A DNA stretch of 64,000 bases, taken from Pseudomonas sp. FP2335 (GTDB lineage Bacteria; Pseudomonadota; Gammaproteobacteria; Pseudomonadales; Pseudomonadaceae). The notes under the pieces were generated by a model. That model saw only the letters and a list, made by a program, of their open reading frames with translations, ran no database searches and was not told the origin of the DNA. This document shows positions 53,700 to 62,686 of the stretch, in pieces. Every line of letters starts with the position of its first letter. Within the stretch, counting starts at the first letter, position 1. Where the stretch lies: the NCBI RefSeq assembly GCF_030687535.1, contig NZ_CP117437.1:310001-374000 (forward strand). The letters run 5' to 3'. The translations under genes were made by a program, and so were the position numbers.

Positions 53700-54887
53700 T
53701 TAATTGCGCTCGGCAAGCACCATCAAGTTGCGCGGCGTCAGTGCCGGTTCGCAGAAACTGCCTACTTCAACCCGGTAGCGGTTTTCGCTGAGAAACAGTG
53801 CCCGATCCAGCACCAGCCACAGCTCCAGCGGGCGCCGAAACAGACCACGCAGCAATTCCAGGTTCCTGACCTCGGCCAGGCGCTGCCAGCCGTGGGCTTC
53901 CAGTGCCGCCCAATCCTGTGCGCCTGTGGATAACCCTTTGAGGGTCGCCAGCTCCCGGCAATAGTCGGCGAAGGGTTTGTCTAGCCAGGCGCTGGGCAAT
54001 GACGGCGTGGGCAGGTAGTCGTCGCAGCCGCGCAGTTCACGTTGCAGTCGGTCGAAGCCCAGGCGCCGCGCCATTGAGCTGTCGCGCTGGCGGCGCACGC
54101 GGGCGCCGGCGGTCACGGTTTCGCTGAGGGGCAGGCCAAGGTCGTCGATCGACAGCTGCAACGCCGAAGCGCGGCCCAGGCCCGACAGGGCTTGATAGCG
54201 GTCTGCGCTGATGCGGTTGTAGCAGCATGGCGCTAGTGCCAGTTGCTTGCAGCCAGCCGCGCTGGCGGCTTGCAGCAAGCGTACGTGCAGGTCGCCGCAA
54301 GCGTGCAGGGCGACGGGGGTGTGTTCGGCGCTGAGCGGCACGTCGGCCATCACGTCTTGCAGGCGATGGGTCACGGGCAAGCCGTGGTGATCGCTCAAGG
54401 CCTGGCCGGCGGCGATCAAGGCCGTGTCATATTCCAGGCAGGTCAATTGTTGCCCGGTGTGCAGCAGGCGGCGGCCGAGGTGGCCCTTGCCGGCGCACCA
54501 GTCCAGCCAGTGCGTTGGCGTTGCCGCAAATGACAGGGCCGCGCCGAAGGCTTCGATCTGTTGCCACTTGCGCCCGGGCACGTCGACATGCAGGCGCGGA
54601 TGAGCCGGTTCAAGGGGCACCCTCGGCAAGTTATCCACAGCGCTGAGCGCGAGAGCCTGGGCGGCAAGCTGTGGAAAAGGGGCCGGGGCGGGCAGGTCGT
54701 GGGGCTGGTTGTGGGCGGTTTCGGCGTCAGCCAGCGAACGTTGGCGCAGCCACTGGGAGAGCGCGGGGTGTTCGGCTTCCCAGGGTAATTGCCGGTGGGT
54801 GAAGGGCCGTGGTCGCCACAGCCCTTGGTGTTCGATCAGGAATGCATCGAGCGCCGCGAAGCGCGCTTCAACGTCCTTGGCACGCAT
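53700..54887 (-). CDS. SAM-dependent methyltransferase (Methyltransf_32-like)
   Basis: The 395-residue protein has an N-terminal helical part and a methyltransferase domain from about residue 110: LDWCAGKGHLGRRLL as SAM motif I, LEYD at the end of strand 2, ALHACGDLHVRLL and LAPCCYNRI. These resemble the RNA/protein methyltransferase group of PF13679. The substrate is unknown. It overlaps the 3' end of the upstream ABC permease by 20 bases, so it is co-transcribed with the transporter operon, an order also found in other pseudomonads. Confidence 0.75.
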   Translation of the reverse strand: MRAKDVEARFAALDAFLIEHQGLWRPRPFTHRQLPWEAEHPALSQWLRQRSLADAETAHNQPHDLPAPAPFPQLAAQALALSAVDNLPRVPLEPAHPRLHVDVPGRKWQQIEAFGAALSFAATPTHWLDWCAGKGHLGRRLLHTGQQLTCLEYDTALIAAGQALSDHHGLPVTHRLQDVMADVPLSAEHTPVALHACGDLHVRLLQAASAAGCKQLALAPCCYNRISADRYQALSGLGRASALQLSIDDLGLPLSETVTAGARVRRQRDSSMARRLGFDRLQRELRGCDDYLPTPSLPSAWLDKPFADYCRELATLKGLSTGAQDWAALEAHGWQRLAEVRNLELLRGLFRRPLELWLVLDRALFLSENRYRVEVGSFCEPALTPRNLMVLAERN

Positions 54888-55599
54888 CGACGCGCAGCCA
54901 GCGTTCCAGCAGTTTGAAACCGCGCACCAGGATGTAGGCCATCAACAGGTAGAACAGCCCGGCGGCGAAGAAGATCTCTACCGGCAAGTAGGTGCGGGCG
55001 ATGATCGTGCGCGCCATGCCGGTCAGTTCCAGCAAGGTCACGGTACTGGCCAGGGCGCTGGCCTTGAGCATCAGGATTACTTCGTTGCTGTACGCCGGCA
55101 GGCCGATGCGCGAGGCGCGCGGCAGGATGATGTAGAACAGCGTCTTGGGCTTGGACATGCCCAGGGCGCGTGCCGCTTCGATCTCGCCCGGCGGGATCGC
55201 CTGGATCGCACCGCGCAGGATCTCGGCGATATAGGCGGCGGTGTGCAGGGTCATGGTGGCCGTGGCACACCAGAACGGATCGCGCAGGTACGGCCACATG
55301 AAGCTCTCGCGTACCGCATCGAACTGCGCCAGGCCGTAGTAGACCAGGAACAGCTGCACCAGAAGCGGCGTGCCACGGAAGAAGAAAATGTAGGCGTAGG
55401 GCAGGGCGCTGACGTACCAGCGTCGCGAGGAACGGGCGATGCCCAGCGGGATCGCCAGCAGCAGGCCGGCGATCACGGCGATGGCCACCAGTTCCAGGGT
55501 CAGGGTTGCGCCCTGGGCCAGTTTGGGCAGCCATTTGATGATCACGGCCCAGTTCAGGCCCAGGTCGAAATGCGCCAGCCAGCTGTAGTCGCCGCTCAT
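54868..55599 (-). CDS. Polar amino acid ABC transporter permease (HisM-like)
   Basis: The 243-residue inner-membrane permease has five membrane helices and the EAA loop IPPGEIEAARALGMSKPKTL that meets the ATPase. FFRGTPLLVQLFLVYYG is the usual HisM/HisQ mark. It works with the neighbouring permease, ATPase and binding protein to import basic amino acids such as lysine, arginine or histidine. Its start overlaps the upstream permease stop by 4 bases. Confidence 0.9.
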   Translation of the reverse strand: MSGDYSWLAHFDLGLNWAVIIKWLPKLAQGATLTLELVAIAVIAGLLLAIPLGIARSSRRWYVSALPYAYIFFFRGTPLLVQLFLVYYGLAQFDAVRESFMWPYLRDPFWCATATMTLHTAAYIAEILRGAIQAIPPGEIEAARALGMSKPKTLFYIILPRASRIGLPAYSNEVILMLKASALASTVTLLELTGMARTIIARTYLPVEIFFAAGLFYLLMAYILVRGFKLLERWLRVDACQGR

Positions 55600-56291
55600 T
55601 GGGTGCTCCTTGCAAAGCCGCGGGCGGCGCGTTTTTCCAGGAAGTGCATGGCGGTCATCGCCAGGACGGTGAGGCCCAGGTACATGAAGGCCGCGACCAT
55701 GAAGAAGGTGAAGGGCTGCTTGGTCACGGTCACGCCGATCTGCGCGTGGCGCATGATTTCTTCAAGGCCGATCACCGAGACCAGCGCGGTGTCCTTCATC
55801 AGGATCATGAACAGGTTGCCCAGGCCCGGCAGGGCAATACGCCACATCTGCGGCATGATCAGGCGGGTGAAGATCCGAAACTTCGACAGGCCCAGTGCCA
55901 CGCCGGCTTCGCGGTGGCCCTTGGGAATGGCGAGGATTGCGCCACGGAACACTTCGGTGGCGTAGGCGCCAAAGCACAGGCCCAGGGCGATCACCCCGGC
56001 GGCAAAGGCGCTGAGGGACAGGTCGGGGTTGCCGAAGAACTCGCCCAGGGCACGCATCAGGTTGACCGTGCCGAAATAGATCAGCAGCACCCACAACAGT
56101 TCGGGAATGCCGCGCACGAGGGTCGAGTAAGCGCCGCCAAGCCACTGCAGCGGCTTGTACGGGGACGTCTTGGCCAAGGCGCCGGCCAGGCCGAGCACCA
56201 GCCCCAGGCACAGGGCCGTGAGCGCCAGTTTGACGGTCATCAGCGCGCCGGCGGCAAGCGCGGGGCCGAATCCGTAGAGATCGAAATTCAT
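55596..56291 (-). CDS. Polar amino acid ABC transporter permease (HisQ-like)
   Basis: The 231-residue inner-membrane permease has five membrane helices, VRGIPELLWVLLIYFG near residue 60, and the EAA loop IPKGHREAGVALGLSKFRIF. I start it at MNFDLYGFG (56291), as is usual for HisQ; six further residues are possible upstream. It follows the binding-protein gene by 72 bp and overlaps the next permease gene. Confidence 0.9.
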   Translation of the reverse strand: MNFDLYGFGPALAAGALMTVKLALTALCLGLVLGLAGALAKTSPYKPLQWLGGAYSTLVRGIPELLWVLLIYFGTVNLMRALGEFFGNPDLSLSAFAAGVIALGLCFGAYATEVFRGAILAIPKGHREAGVALGLSKFRIFTRLIMPQMWRIALPGLGNLFMILMKDTALVSVIGLEEIMRHAQIGVTVTKQPFTFFMVAAFMYLGLTVLAMTAMHFLEKRAARGFARSTQ

Positions 56292-56363
56292 GGTGTTTTC
56301 ATATCGCAAGGCATTGCTAAAAGCCGACGCGCTCTAGTGAGCGCGTCGGGCATACCGTTCAGA

Positions 56364-57116
56364 TCATTCGATGCTGAAAGGGAAGTACTTGTCGTTGATT
56401 TTCTTGTAGGTGCCGTCGGCCTTGATCTCTGCCAGGGCTTTGTTCAGGCGCTCGCGCAGTGGGTCGCCCTTGCGGACGGCGATGCCGATCTTGTCGCTTT
56501 CCACAACCGGGTCGCCTTTGAACTCATAGGCGGAACCGTCTTTGCTCTTGAGCCATTCGTACTGCACGTACTTGTCGGCGAGGATGCCGTCGAGGCGGCC
56601 CGAGATCAGGTCGAGGTAGGCGTTTTCCTGGGTGTCGTAGAGCTTGGAGGTGGTGTCCGGCAGCTCGTCTTCCAGGTACGTACCGGCCAGGGTCGCGCGT
56701 TGTGCACCGATGATCTTGCCTTTGAGGTAACCGGCGTCGGTCTTGAAGTCTTTGGTGGCTTTCGGCGCGATGAACTGCAGCTTGTTGGAGTAGTACGGGT
56801 CGGTGAAGTCGACGGCCTGCTTGCGTTCATCGGTGATGGACAGCGAGGACACCAGGAAGTCGAACTTCTTGGCGTTCAGGGCCGGGATGATGCCGTCCCA
56901 GTCGGACACGTACACTTCACACTTCTCGATTTTCATCTTGGCGCACAGGGCGTCGCCGATGTCTTTGTCGAAGCCCACGACGTTGCCGCTGGCGTCTTTA
57001 TTGTTGAAGGGCGGGTAAGCCGCTTCGATCCCCATCTTCAAGGTTTCTGCCATGGCCGTGGCGCTGAACGCCATCGAGACGGCGGCGGCCAGAAGGAATT
57101 TTTTATAGTTCTGCAT
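56364..57116 (-). CDS. Amino acid ABC transporter substrate-binding protein
   Basis: The 250-residue periplasmic protein has a signal peptide (MQNYKKFLLAAAVSMAFSAT, cut after AMA) and the SBP_bac_3 fold: GIEAAYPPFNNKD, GFDKDIGDALC, WDGIIPALNAKKFDFLVSS and SITDERKQAVDFT. These are typical of LAO/HisJ/ArgT-type binding proteins for basic amino acids. GGAGC lies 7 bases before ATG 57116; the longer frame is not supported. The stop is followed by the permease genes. Confidence 0.92.
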   Translation of the reverse strand: MQNYKKFLLAAAVSMAFSATAMAETLKMGIEAAYPPFNNKDASGNVVGFDKDIGDALCAKMKIEKCEVYVSDWDGIIPALNAKKFDFLVSSLSITDERKQAVDFTDPYYSNKLQFIAPKATKDFKTDAGYLKGKIIGAQRATLAGTYLEDELPDTTSKLYDTQENAYLDLISGRLDGILADKYVQYEWLKSKDGSAYEFKGDPVVESDKIGIAVRKGDPLRERLNKALAEIKADGTYKKINDKYFPFSIE

Positions 57117-57129
57117 GCATGTTGCTCCG

Positions 57130-57903
57130 TTAGCGGTTGCTGGACATGAATTGTTTGCAGCGCGCCGAAAGCGGGTTTTCAAACACCTGCTGTGGCGATC
57201 CTTGCTCCTCGACCAGGCCCTGGTGCAGGAACACCACTTCACTGGACACCTGGCGGGCGAAGCCCATTTCATGGGTGACCAGCAGCATGGTGCGGCCTTC
57301 CTCGGCCAGCGCGCGGATCACATTAAGTACTTCCTGGACCATTTCCGGGTCAAGGGCGGATGTGGGCTCGTCGAACAGGATGACTTTAGGTTGCATCGCC
57401 AGGGTGCGCGCGATGGCCGCCCGTTGTTGCTGGCCGCCGGACAGTTGCGCAGGGTAGGCGTGGCGTTTGTCGGCGATGCCGACCTTGGCCAGCAGCGCTT
57501 CGGCCACTTCGATGGCTTCGGCTTTGCTCTGGCCGAGCACACGGCGCGGGGCCTCGATGATGTTGTCGAGGATGCTCATGTGCGGCCACAGGTTAAAGTT
57601 TTGAAACACAAAACCGATTTCGCTGCGCAGGCGGTTGATCTGCTTGCCGTCGGCGGCCATCAGCTCGCCGTTTTTCGCGGCCTTGAGCTTGAGCTCTTCG
57701 CCGGCCACCAGGATCTGGCCCTGGTGCGGGTTTTCCAGCAGGTTGATGCAGCGCAGGAAGGTGGACTTGCCGGAACCGGAGGAACCCAGGATCGAGATCA
57801 CGTCGCCGTCGCGAGCGGTCAGCGAGATACCTTTGAGTACCTCCAGCTCACCATAGCGTTTATGCAAGTTGCGGATTTCAAGCGCGGGCGTGGCCTCGGC
57901 CAT
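57130..57903 (-). CDS. Amino acid ABC transporter ATP-binding protein (HisP-like)
   Basis: The 257-residue ATPase has Walker A GSSGSGKST at 40-48, Q-loop FVFQNFNLWPHM, signature LSGGQQQRAAIARTLAM, Walker B VILFDEPTSALD and H-loop VTHEMG. It is the first gene of the operon ATPase, binding protein, permease, permease, methyltransferase. GAGGA lies upstream of the ATG, and a sigma-70-type promoter is at 57970-57997. Confidence 0.93.
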   Translation of the reverse strand: MAEATPALEIRNLHKRYGELEVLKGISLTARDGDVISILGSSGSGKSTFLRCINLLENPHQGQILVAGEELKLKAAKNGELMAADGKQINRLRSEIGFVFQNFNLWPHMSILDNIIEAPRRVLGQSKAEAIEVAEALLAKVGIADKRHAYPAQLSGGQQQRAAIARTLAMQPKVILFDEPTSALDPEMVQEVLNVIRALAEEGRTMLLVTHEMGFARQVSSEVVFLHQGLVEEQGSPQQVFENPLSARCKQFMSSNR

Positions 57904-57969
57904 GTGCGGTCCTCATTGTGTTCGTTGCGTGCTTGCTGTTGGGCCGCCTTCCTGGCGAGGCGCCAAGCT

Positions 57970-57997
57970 AGCATAGCGTCTGGATGGCAGCCAACAA
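57970..57997 (-). promoter_or_regulatory. Sigma-70-type promoter of amino acid transporter operon
   Basis: On the minus strand TTGTTG, a 16-base spacer and TATGCT lie about 70 bp before the ATPase start. The rest of 57998-58347 holds no supported gene. Confidence 0.4.
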
Positions 57998-58347
57998 CGC
58001 TGCGGACGGTTGACGGGCTGTGTGCGGCAGGGTGTCGCATCGGCACAGCGGCGTGTCGCGCCATCTACAACCGAACAGCCGTTTGAACCGGAAAACCCGC
58101 AGGCTTCGCGTAAAAAAGGGCGCGATGGTGCCAGCTTTGGCCGGGTGTTGGAAGGGTCAATCGGGCAAACGGTGCTTATCAGCCCTGTTATGGAGCGTCA
58201 CGTACTTTTTGTGTGTGTTTTTGGTGCGCGCGTTCGTTTAAAAGTGAGTCGCACGGTAACGCTATAGCGGAATCTCAGTGTTCTCAATGAGTTGCGACGG
58301 CTGTTGAATTGTCCTACAGCCCGCGTCAATTGCGGGCTTGTAACATT

Positions 58348-58365
58348 TTGGCGCAAATATTGCGT
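58348..58365 (+). promoter_or_regulatory. Sigma-54-type promoter of gabP-like gene
   Basis: TTGGCGCAAATATTGCGT has the GG and GC doublets 12 bases apart, as in -24/-12 promoters. Transcription would start near 58375, about 80 bases before the permease. Confidence 0.45.
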
Positions 58366-58456
58366 AAAAAATAAAGAACGCCCTGTTGGTTTCTTTTCAC
58401 GAGAAAGAGCTCAGGCCGGGCGGACCGTTTTCGCAATTCCTCGCAAAGGTGTGTCA

Positions 58457-59848
58457 ATGAGTAGTACGCAAAGCTCCAATGACCTCGAACAGGGGCTCAA
58501 ACCGCGTCACGTCACCATGCTGTCGATTGCCGGCGTTATTGGTGCCGGTTTGTTTGTTGGCTCCGGCCACGCGATTGCTGCCGCCGGCCCTGCTGTGCTG
58601 CTGGCTTATGCCGCCGCCGGTACGCTGGTGGTATTGGTGATGCGCATGCTGGCCGAAATGGCCGTGGCGTCACCGGACACCGGTTCGTTCTCGACTTACG
58701 CCGACCGCGCCATCGGTCACTGGGCCGGCTTCACCATCGGTTGGCTGTACTGGTGGTTCTGGGTGCTGGTGATTCCACTGGAAGCCAACGCCGCCGCGAC
58801 CATCCTGCATGCCTGGTTCCCGGACATTGCGATCTGGGCGTTTACCTTGGTCATCACCTTGCTGCTGACAGCGACCAACCTGTTCAGCGTGAAGAACTAC
58901 GGCGAGTTCGAGTTCTGGTTTGCGCTGATCAAGGTGGTCGCGATCGTGGGCTTCGTGATCCTCGGCCTGGCGGCAATTTTTGGCTTCCTGCCGACCAGTC
59001 AGGTCAGCGGTGTTTCGCACCTGTTCGACACCCAAGGCTTCATGCCTAACGGCATGGGCGCGGTATTGGCCGCGATCCTGACCACCATGTTCTCCTTCAT
59101 GGGTACCGAGATCGTTACCATCGCTGCCGCTGAATCGAAGAACCCTGGCCAGCAAATCACCAAGGCTACCAACTCGGTGATCTGGCGGATTGGTTTGTTC
59201 TACCTGCTGTCGATCTTCATCGTGGTGTCCCTGGTGCCATGGAACGATCCGACCCTGGCAGCCGTAGGTTCCTACCAGACCGTGCTGGAACGCATGGGCA
59301 TCCCGAACGCCAAGATGATCGTTGACATCGTGGTCCTGGTTGCCGTGACCAGCTGCCTGAACTCGGCCCTGTATACCGCGTCGCGCATGCTGTTCTCCCT
59401 GGGTCGTCGCGGTGATGCACCGGCCGTGGCCAAGCGCACCAACAGCAGCGGCACGCCTTACTGGGCGGTGATGCTGTCTACCGGCGCTGCGTTCCTGGCG
59501 GTGTTTGCCAACTATGTCGCTCCGGCGGCGGTGTTCGAATTCCTGCTGGCCAGCTCCGGCGCGATCGCGCTGCTGGTGTACCTGGTGATCGCGGTGTCGC
59601 AATTGCGCATGCGCCAGAAGCGTACGGCGGCGGGTGAGAAGATTGTCTTCAAGATGTGGTTGTTCCCGGGCCTGACCTACGCGGTGATGGTGTTCATCGT
59701 CGGTACGTTGACCATCATGCTGTTCCAGGAAGCGCACCGGGTCGAGATCATTGCGACTGGCGTGCTGAGCTTGCTGGTGGTGGCGGCGGGGTTGATGGTA
59801 TCGAGCCGTCGCAAGGCGCAGAAAGTGGGTGCTGCGGTACTCAATTGA
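58457..59848 (+). CDS. gabP: Amino acid permease, GABA permease type
   Basis: The 463-residue inner-membrane transporter of the amino acid-polyamine-organocation family has 12 predicted helices. Marks are LKPRHVTMLSIAGVIGAGLF with the substrate-binding GxG, MLAEMAVASPDTGSFSTYAD, and SFMGTEIVTIAAAES in helix 6. The closest look is GabP (4-aminobutyrate:H+ symporter), but other APC amino acid permeases are possible. I chose ATG 58457 with AAGGTG upstream; the frame from 58292 has no support. A sigma-54-like promoter fits nitrogen control. Confidence 0.85.
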   Translation: MSSTQSSNDLEQGLKPRHVTMLSIAGVIGAGLFVGSGHAIAAAGPAVLLAYAAAGTLVVLVMRMLAEMAVASPDTGSFSTYADRAIGHWAGFTIGWLYWWFWVLVIPLEANAAATILHAWFPDIAIWAFTLVITLLLTATNLFSVKNYGEFEFWFALIKVVAIVGFVILGLAAIFGFLPTSQVSGVSHLFDTQGFMPNGMGAVLAAILTTMFSFMGTEIVTIAAAESKNPGQQITKATNSVIWRIGLFYLLSIFIVVSLVPWNDPTLAAVGSYQTVLERMGIPNAKMIVDIVVLVAVTSCLNSALYTASRMLFSLGRRGDAPAVAKRTNSSGTPYWAVMLSTGAAFLAVFANYVAPAAVFEFLLASSGAIALLVYLVIAVSQLRMRQKRTAAGEKIVFKMWLFPGLTYAVMVFIVGTLTIMLFQEAHRVEIIATGVLSLLVVAAGLMVSSRRKAQKVGAAVLN

Positions 59849-59886
59849 TGTGATTGAGTGCGGTGCTTGATTGCGCCGCAGTTCAA

Positions 59887-59931
59887 ATGTGGGAGCGGCG
59901 GTGCGACGATTCGACTTGCCGCTCCCACAAT
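59887..59931. repeat. REP palindrome, short form
   Basis: ATGTGGGAGCGGC and GCCGCTCCCACA form inverted arms around a spacer of about 19 bases, related to the REP core at 4966-5059. It lies between the convergent gabP-like gene and the gene at 59942, where it may terminate both. Confidence 0.75.
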
Positions 59932-59941
59932 TGGTTTTACG

Positions 59942-60355
59942 TCAGTCTGCTGAGTTGGCCAGTGCCTGGGACGCCGCCACGTAATCCGCCTGGAACTGCG
60001 GCGATTCGATCCACGCCAAGGCGGCCGCTTCATCATCGCTATCTGTGGCCCATTGGCGATATTCGATCAGTGCCGCGAGGATAAAGTCGGTGGCTTCTTC
60101 TTCGCCTTCCTGTTCCAGCACGACCGCCAGCAGCGGGTGCGACAGGAACGCGGCGCACAATGCCTGCTGGTTGATTTCTCCCGCGGTGCGCATCTCTACG
60201 AACAGCTCGGTCAAATCCACCGACTCAAGGTCAATGCGGCTGTCATCGCCGGCAAAGGCGTCCGGCTTGCTCGCAACGGCGCGTTGGGTGCGGTTCTGCT
60301 TGGCCTTGGCCTTTGCCCGGTGGGCGCGTTTTTGCTGCTTGTTTGGCGAGGCCAT
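59942..60355 (-). CDS. Hypothetical protein with basic N-terminus (137 aa)
   Basis: The first 30 residues are very basic (QQKRAHRAKAKAKQNRTQ), while the rest is acidic and helical (LEQEGEEEATDFILAALIEY). The charge split suggests binding to nucleic acid or ribosomes by the tail, but this is inference. It has no membrane segment. No family is recognised with certainty. Confidence 0.7.
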   Translation of the reverse strand: MASPNKQQKRAHRAKAKAKQNRTQRAVASKPDAFAGDDSRIDLESVDLTELFVEMRTAGEINQQALCAAFLSHPLLAVVLEQEGEEEATDFILAALIEYRQWATDSDDEAAALAWIESPQFQADYVAASQALANSAD

Positions 60356-60374
60356 GGGTGTGACGTCCTAGGGT

Positions 60375-61340
60375 TCAGAGTGGGCTATTGAAGCGCAGGT
60401 TGCGGGAAATCCCAAGGGTATCCGCTGCTAATTGGCCGTTTTGCAGCCAAGCCAGTGCAATCGGCCACAAGCGGTCCTGATACTCGCTACGGAAAAATGC
60501 GAAATGCCCGACCTGTTTCTCGCCGATGTCCTCAGGCGCTATCCGCAGATGGGTGCGTTCGCTGTTGTCGAAGTAACCCAGTAACCGCTCGATGGCTGCT
60601 ACGGTCCCGAATGGGTCATCGGTGATGCTGATGGCCAGTATCTGCGCTTGCACCTGGCTGAAGGGCAACTCACGCAAGCCGCGCCCGCTGGGGCGTGTTT
60701 CGTAGCGGGGTGTGGGGGTGCTCCAGTCGCGTACCACGCCTGCCGGCGTGTCCTCCATCCAGCCCAGGCGCTTGCCGGGGAAATATCCGCACAGCGCGGT
60801 CATCAGCGGCATTGCCACATGCCATTTGGCAAACATCTTCCAGCGTTCACTCGCTGCGTAGTCGCGCCAGTACGCAAATTGGGCGCCCACGGTAACAATC
60901 CGGCGGATCGCCGCGCCTGAGGCTCCCAGCCCCGCCGCACAGCCGCCGAAGCTGTGGCCGACGACGTCGATCGGCTGGCCTGGAAACTCCCGTTGCGCGC
61001 GCTGCAAGATCGCTTCGAAATCCAGCACGCCCCAGTCCGACCACGAGGCTTTGAAGCCCTTTAGCGAGCCGTGGCGGGATTCGCCGATGCCACGGTAGTC
61101 GTAGGTGATGACGTCGAGGCCGTTGGCAAACAGGTAGTCGGCGAAACGCGAGTAATAGCGGCAGCGCAGGGACGTGGCGGCGTTGATGATGACGACGGGG
61201 CGGCCGAAGTCGGTGCGCAGATGGCGCCAGGTGAAGCCGCCGATGAGGTGGTTGTCGGCAGCGGGTTCCTTGAAGGGCGTGCTTTGACCTGGGTTGCGTG
61301 TTGCGAGTGGTATTCGCGAAGAGGCGTCATTCAAGTTCAT
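60375..61340 (-). CDS. Alpha/beta hydrolase
   Basis: The 321-residue cytoplasmic hydrolase has DYRGIGES (oxyanion and strand 4 region), nucleophile elbow VVGHSFGG, an acid in ITDDPFG and the His in VGHFAFFR. The substrate is unknown; the fold includes esterases and lipases. I chose ATG 61340 (MNLNDASS); the longer frame to 61424 is not supported by a ribosome site. It stands alone, divergent from the short ORF at 61522. Confidence 0.8.
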   Translation of the reverse strand: MNLNDASSRIPLATRNPGQSTPFKEPAADNHLIGGFTWRHLRTDFGRPVVIINAATSLRCRYYSRFADYLFANGLDVITYDYRGIGESRHGSLKGFKASWSDWGVLDFEAILQRAQREFPGQPIDVVGHSFGGCAAGLGASGAAIRRIVTVGAQFAYWRDYAASERWKMFAKWHVAMPLMTALCGYFPGKRLGWMEDTPAGVVRDWSTPTPRYETRPSGRGLRELPFSQVQAQILAISITDDPFGTVAAIERLLGYFDNSERTHLRIAPEDIGEKQVGHFAFFRSEYQDRLWPIALAWLQNGQLAADTLGISRNLRFNSPL

Positions 61341-61521
61341 TGGTTTTCTGCCTATGTCGGTTTTTATTTTTTTAGTAACAGTTGGCCAGCTTGCCAGTAC
61401 GTGTGTGCCATTCGGCGGCCCCACTAATCTCGGCGCTCACTGATAGAGCCATATATCCTAGAGGAACGACACCCGATCATGGTCCGATTAGACTGGCAGG
61501 CACCCACTTTGGAGGTCTCTT

Positions 61522-61647
61522 ATGAGCATCCCACTTTCTCCCATCGTTTCAGAGTTTGAAACAGAAGAGCCGGCTGCCAGCTACGACCGTTTTGCCAATA
61601 GATCCATAGGCTTGTTGCCTTTGCGATCAGCCAGGGCGCTTTCATGA
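61522..61647 (+). pseudogene. Truncated stability-determinant (antitoxin-like) ORF, 41 aa
   Basis: The product reads MSIPLSPIVSEFETEEPAAS then YDRFANRSIGLLPL. The first 24 residues fit the start of the small stability determinant/antitoxin family (MSxPLSPIVSEFETEEQAASYDR), but the rest of that family (W-F-R-x-K-V and the acidic C-terminus) is absent. A perfect GGAGG stands upstream of the ATG, and the stop overlaps the next gene's start (ATGA). So the antitoxin domain is lost, while its ribosome site and start are kept and may drive the transporter gene. Confidence 0.55.
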
Positions 61648-62609
61648 CCCGCGACACCCTCGAACACCATCAGATCCCCCTCTACTTCATCACGGTCCTC
61701 CTGGCAGCCACCTTCGGCCTGCTCGCGCCCTCATCGGCCAATGGCCTTGGCGCACTGGTCACACCTGCCATCGCCGTGCTGATGTACGCGATGTTCCTGC
61801 AAATCCCGTTTCTGAAGCTGCGCCAGGGCTGGGGCAACAAACGCTTCCTGTCGGCTTTGCTGCTGGTCAATTTCATCCTGGTGCCGTTGCTGGTGTGGGC
61901 GTTGACCCGTGGCTTGGTCGCGCACCCGGCGCTATTGCTGGGTGCGTTGCTGGTGTTGCTGACGCCGTGCATCGATTACGTGGTGGTGTTTACCCATATG
62001 GGTAAGGGCGACTCGCGGCTGATGCTGGCGGCGACGCCGGTGTTGTTGCTGGTGCAGTTGGCGCTGTTGCCGGTGTACCTGGGGTTGATGCTGGGGCCGC
62101 AGTCTGGGGTGGTGGTCGAGGCGGGGCCTTTCGTCGAGGCGTTCCTGATGTTGATTGTGGTGCCGATGGTGTTGGCGGTGGGCACCACGGCGCTGGCGCG
62201 CAGCTCGACCGTTATCAATGCGTGGAACAACGCCTGGGCCTGGTTGCCGGTGCCGGCCATGGCGCTGGTGTTGTTCGTGGTGATCGCCTCGCAGATCACT
62301 GCGGTGGTGCGTGATTTCAGCCTGTTGCTGCCGGTGATTCCGGTCTACCTGGGCTTCCTGTTGCTGGCGCCGCTGATGGGCGCTTTGGCGGCGCGTGTCT
62401 GTGCGTTGCCGGCGTTGACGGCGCGTGCGGTGACGTTCAGCGCATCGACACGCAACTCGTTGGTGGTGTTGCCCTTGGCGCTGGCCCTGCCCGAGGGTGT
62501 ACGCGGGTTGGCGGCGACGGCGGTGATCCTGCAAACCCTGATCGAGTTGGTCGGTGAATTGATCTATGTGCGTCTGATCCCGGCGTTGGTATGGCCCGTG
62601 CGTCGGTAA
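61644..62609 (+). CDS. BASS/ACR3-superfamily membrane transporter
   Basis: The 321-residue inner-membrane protein has about ten helices. The LTPCIDYVVVFTHMGKGDSR segment and the ATPVLLLVQLALLPVYL helix fit the bile acid:sodium symporter/ACR3 arsenite family; the Cys in TPCIDY recalls the Cys in ACR3. No arsR or arsC is near, so a role in arsenic export is unproven. The start overlaps the truncated antitoxin-like ORF by ATGA, so translation is probably coupled. Confidence 0.75.
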   Translation: MTRDTLEHHQIPLYFITVLLAATFGLLAPSSANGLGALVTPAIAVLMYAMFLQIPFLKLRQGWGNKRFLSALLLVNFILVPLLVWALTRGLVAHPALLLGALLVLLTPCIDYVVVFTHMGKGDSRLMLAATPVLLLVQLALLPVYLGLMLGPQSGVVVEAGPFVEAFLMLIVVPMVLAVGTTALARSSTVINAWNNAWAWLPVPAMALVLFVVIASQITAVVRDFSLLLPVIPVYLGFLLLAPLMGALAARVCALPALTARAVTFSASTRNSLVVLPLALALPEGVRGLAATAVILQTLIELVGELIYVRLIPALVWPVRR

Positions 62610-62686
62610 ATGTGAGTCTGTTCAGGCGCTATTCAGCAGGGTGGCCGGCACCATAAGTCGGCACTCTTTACCTGACGGGTCAACCG

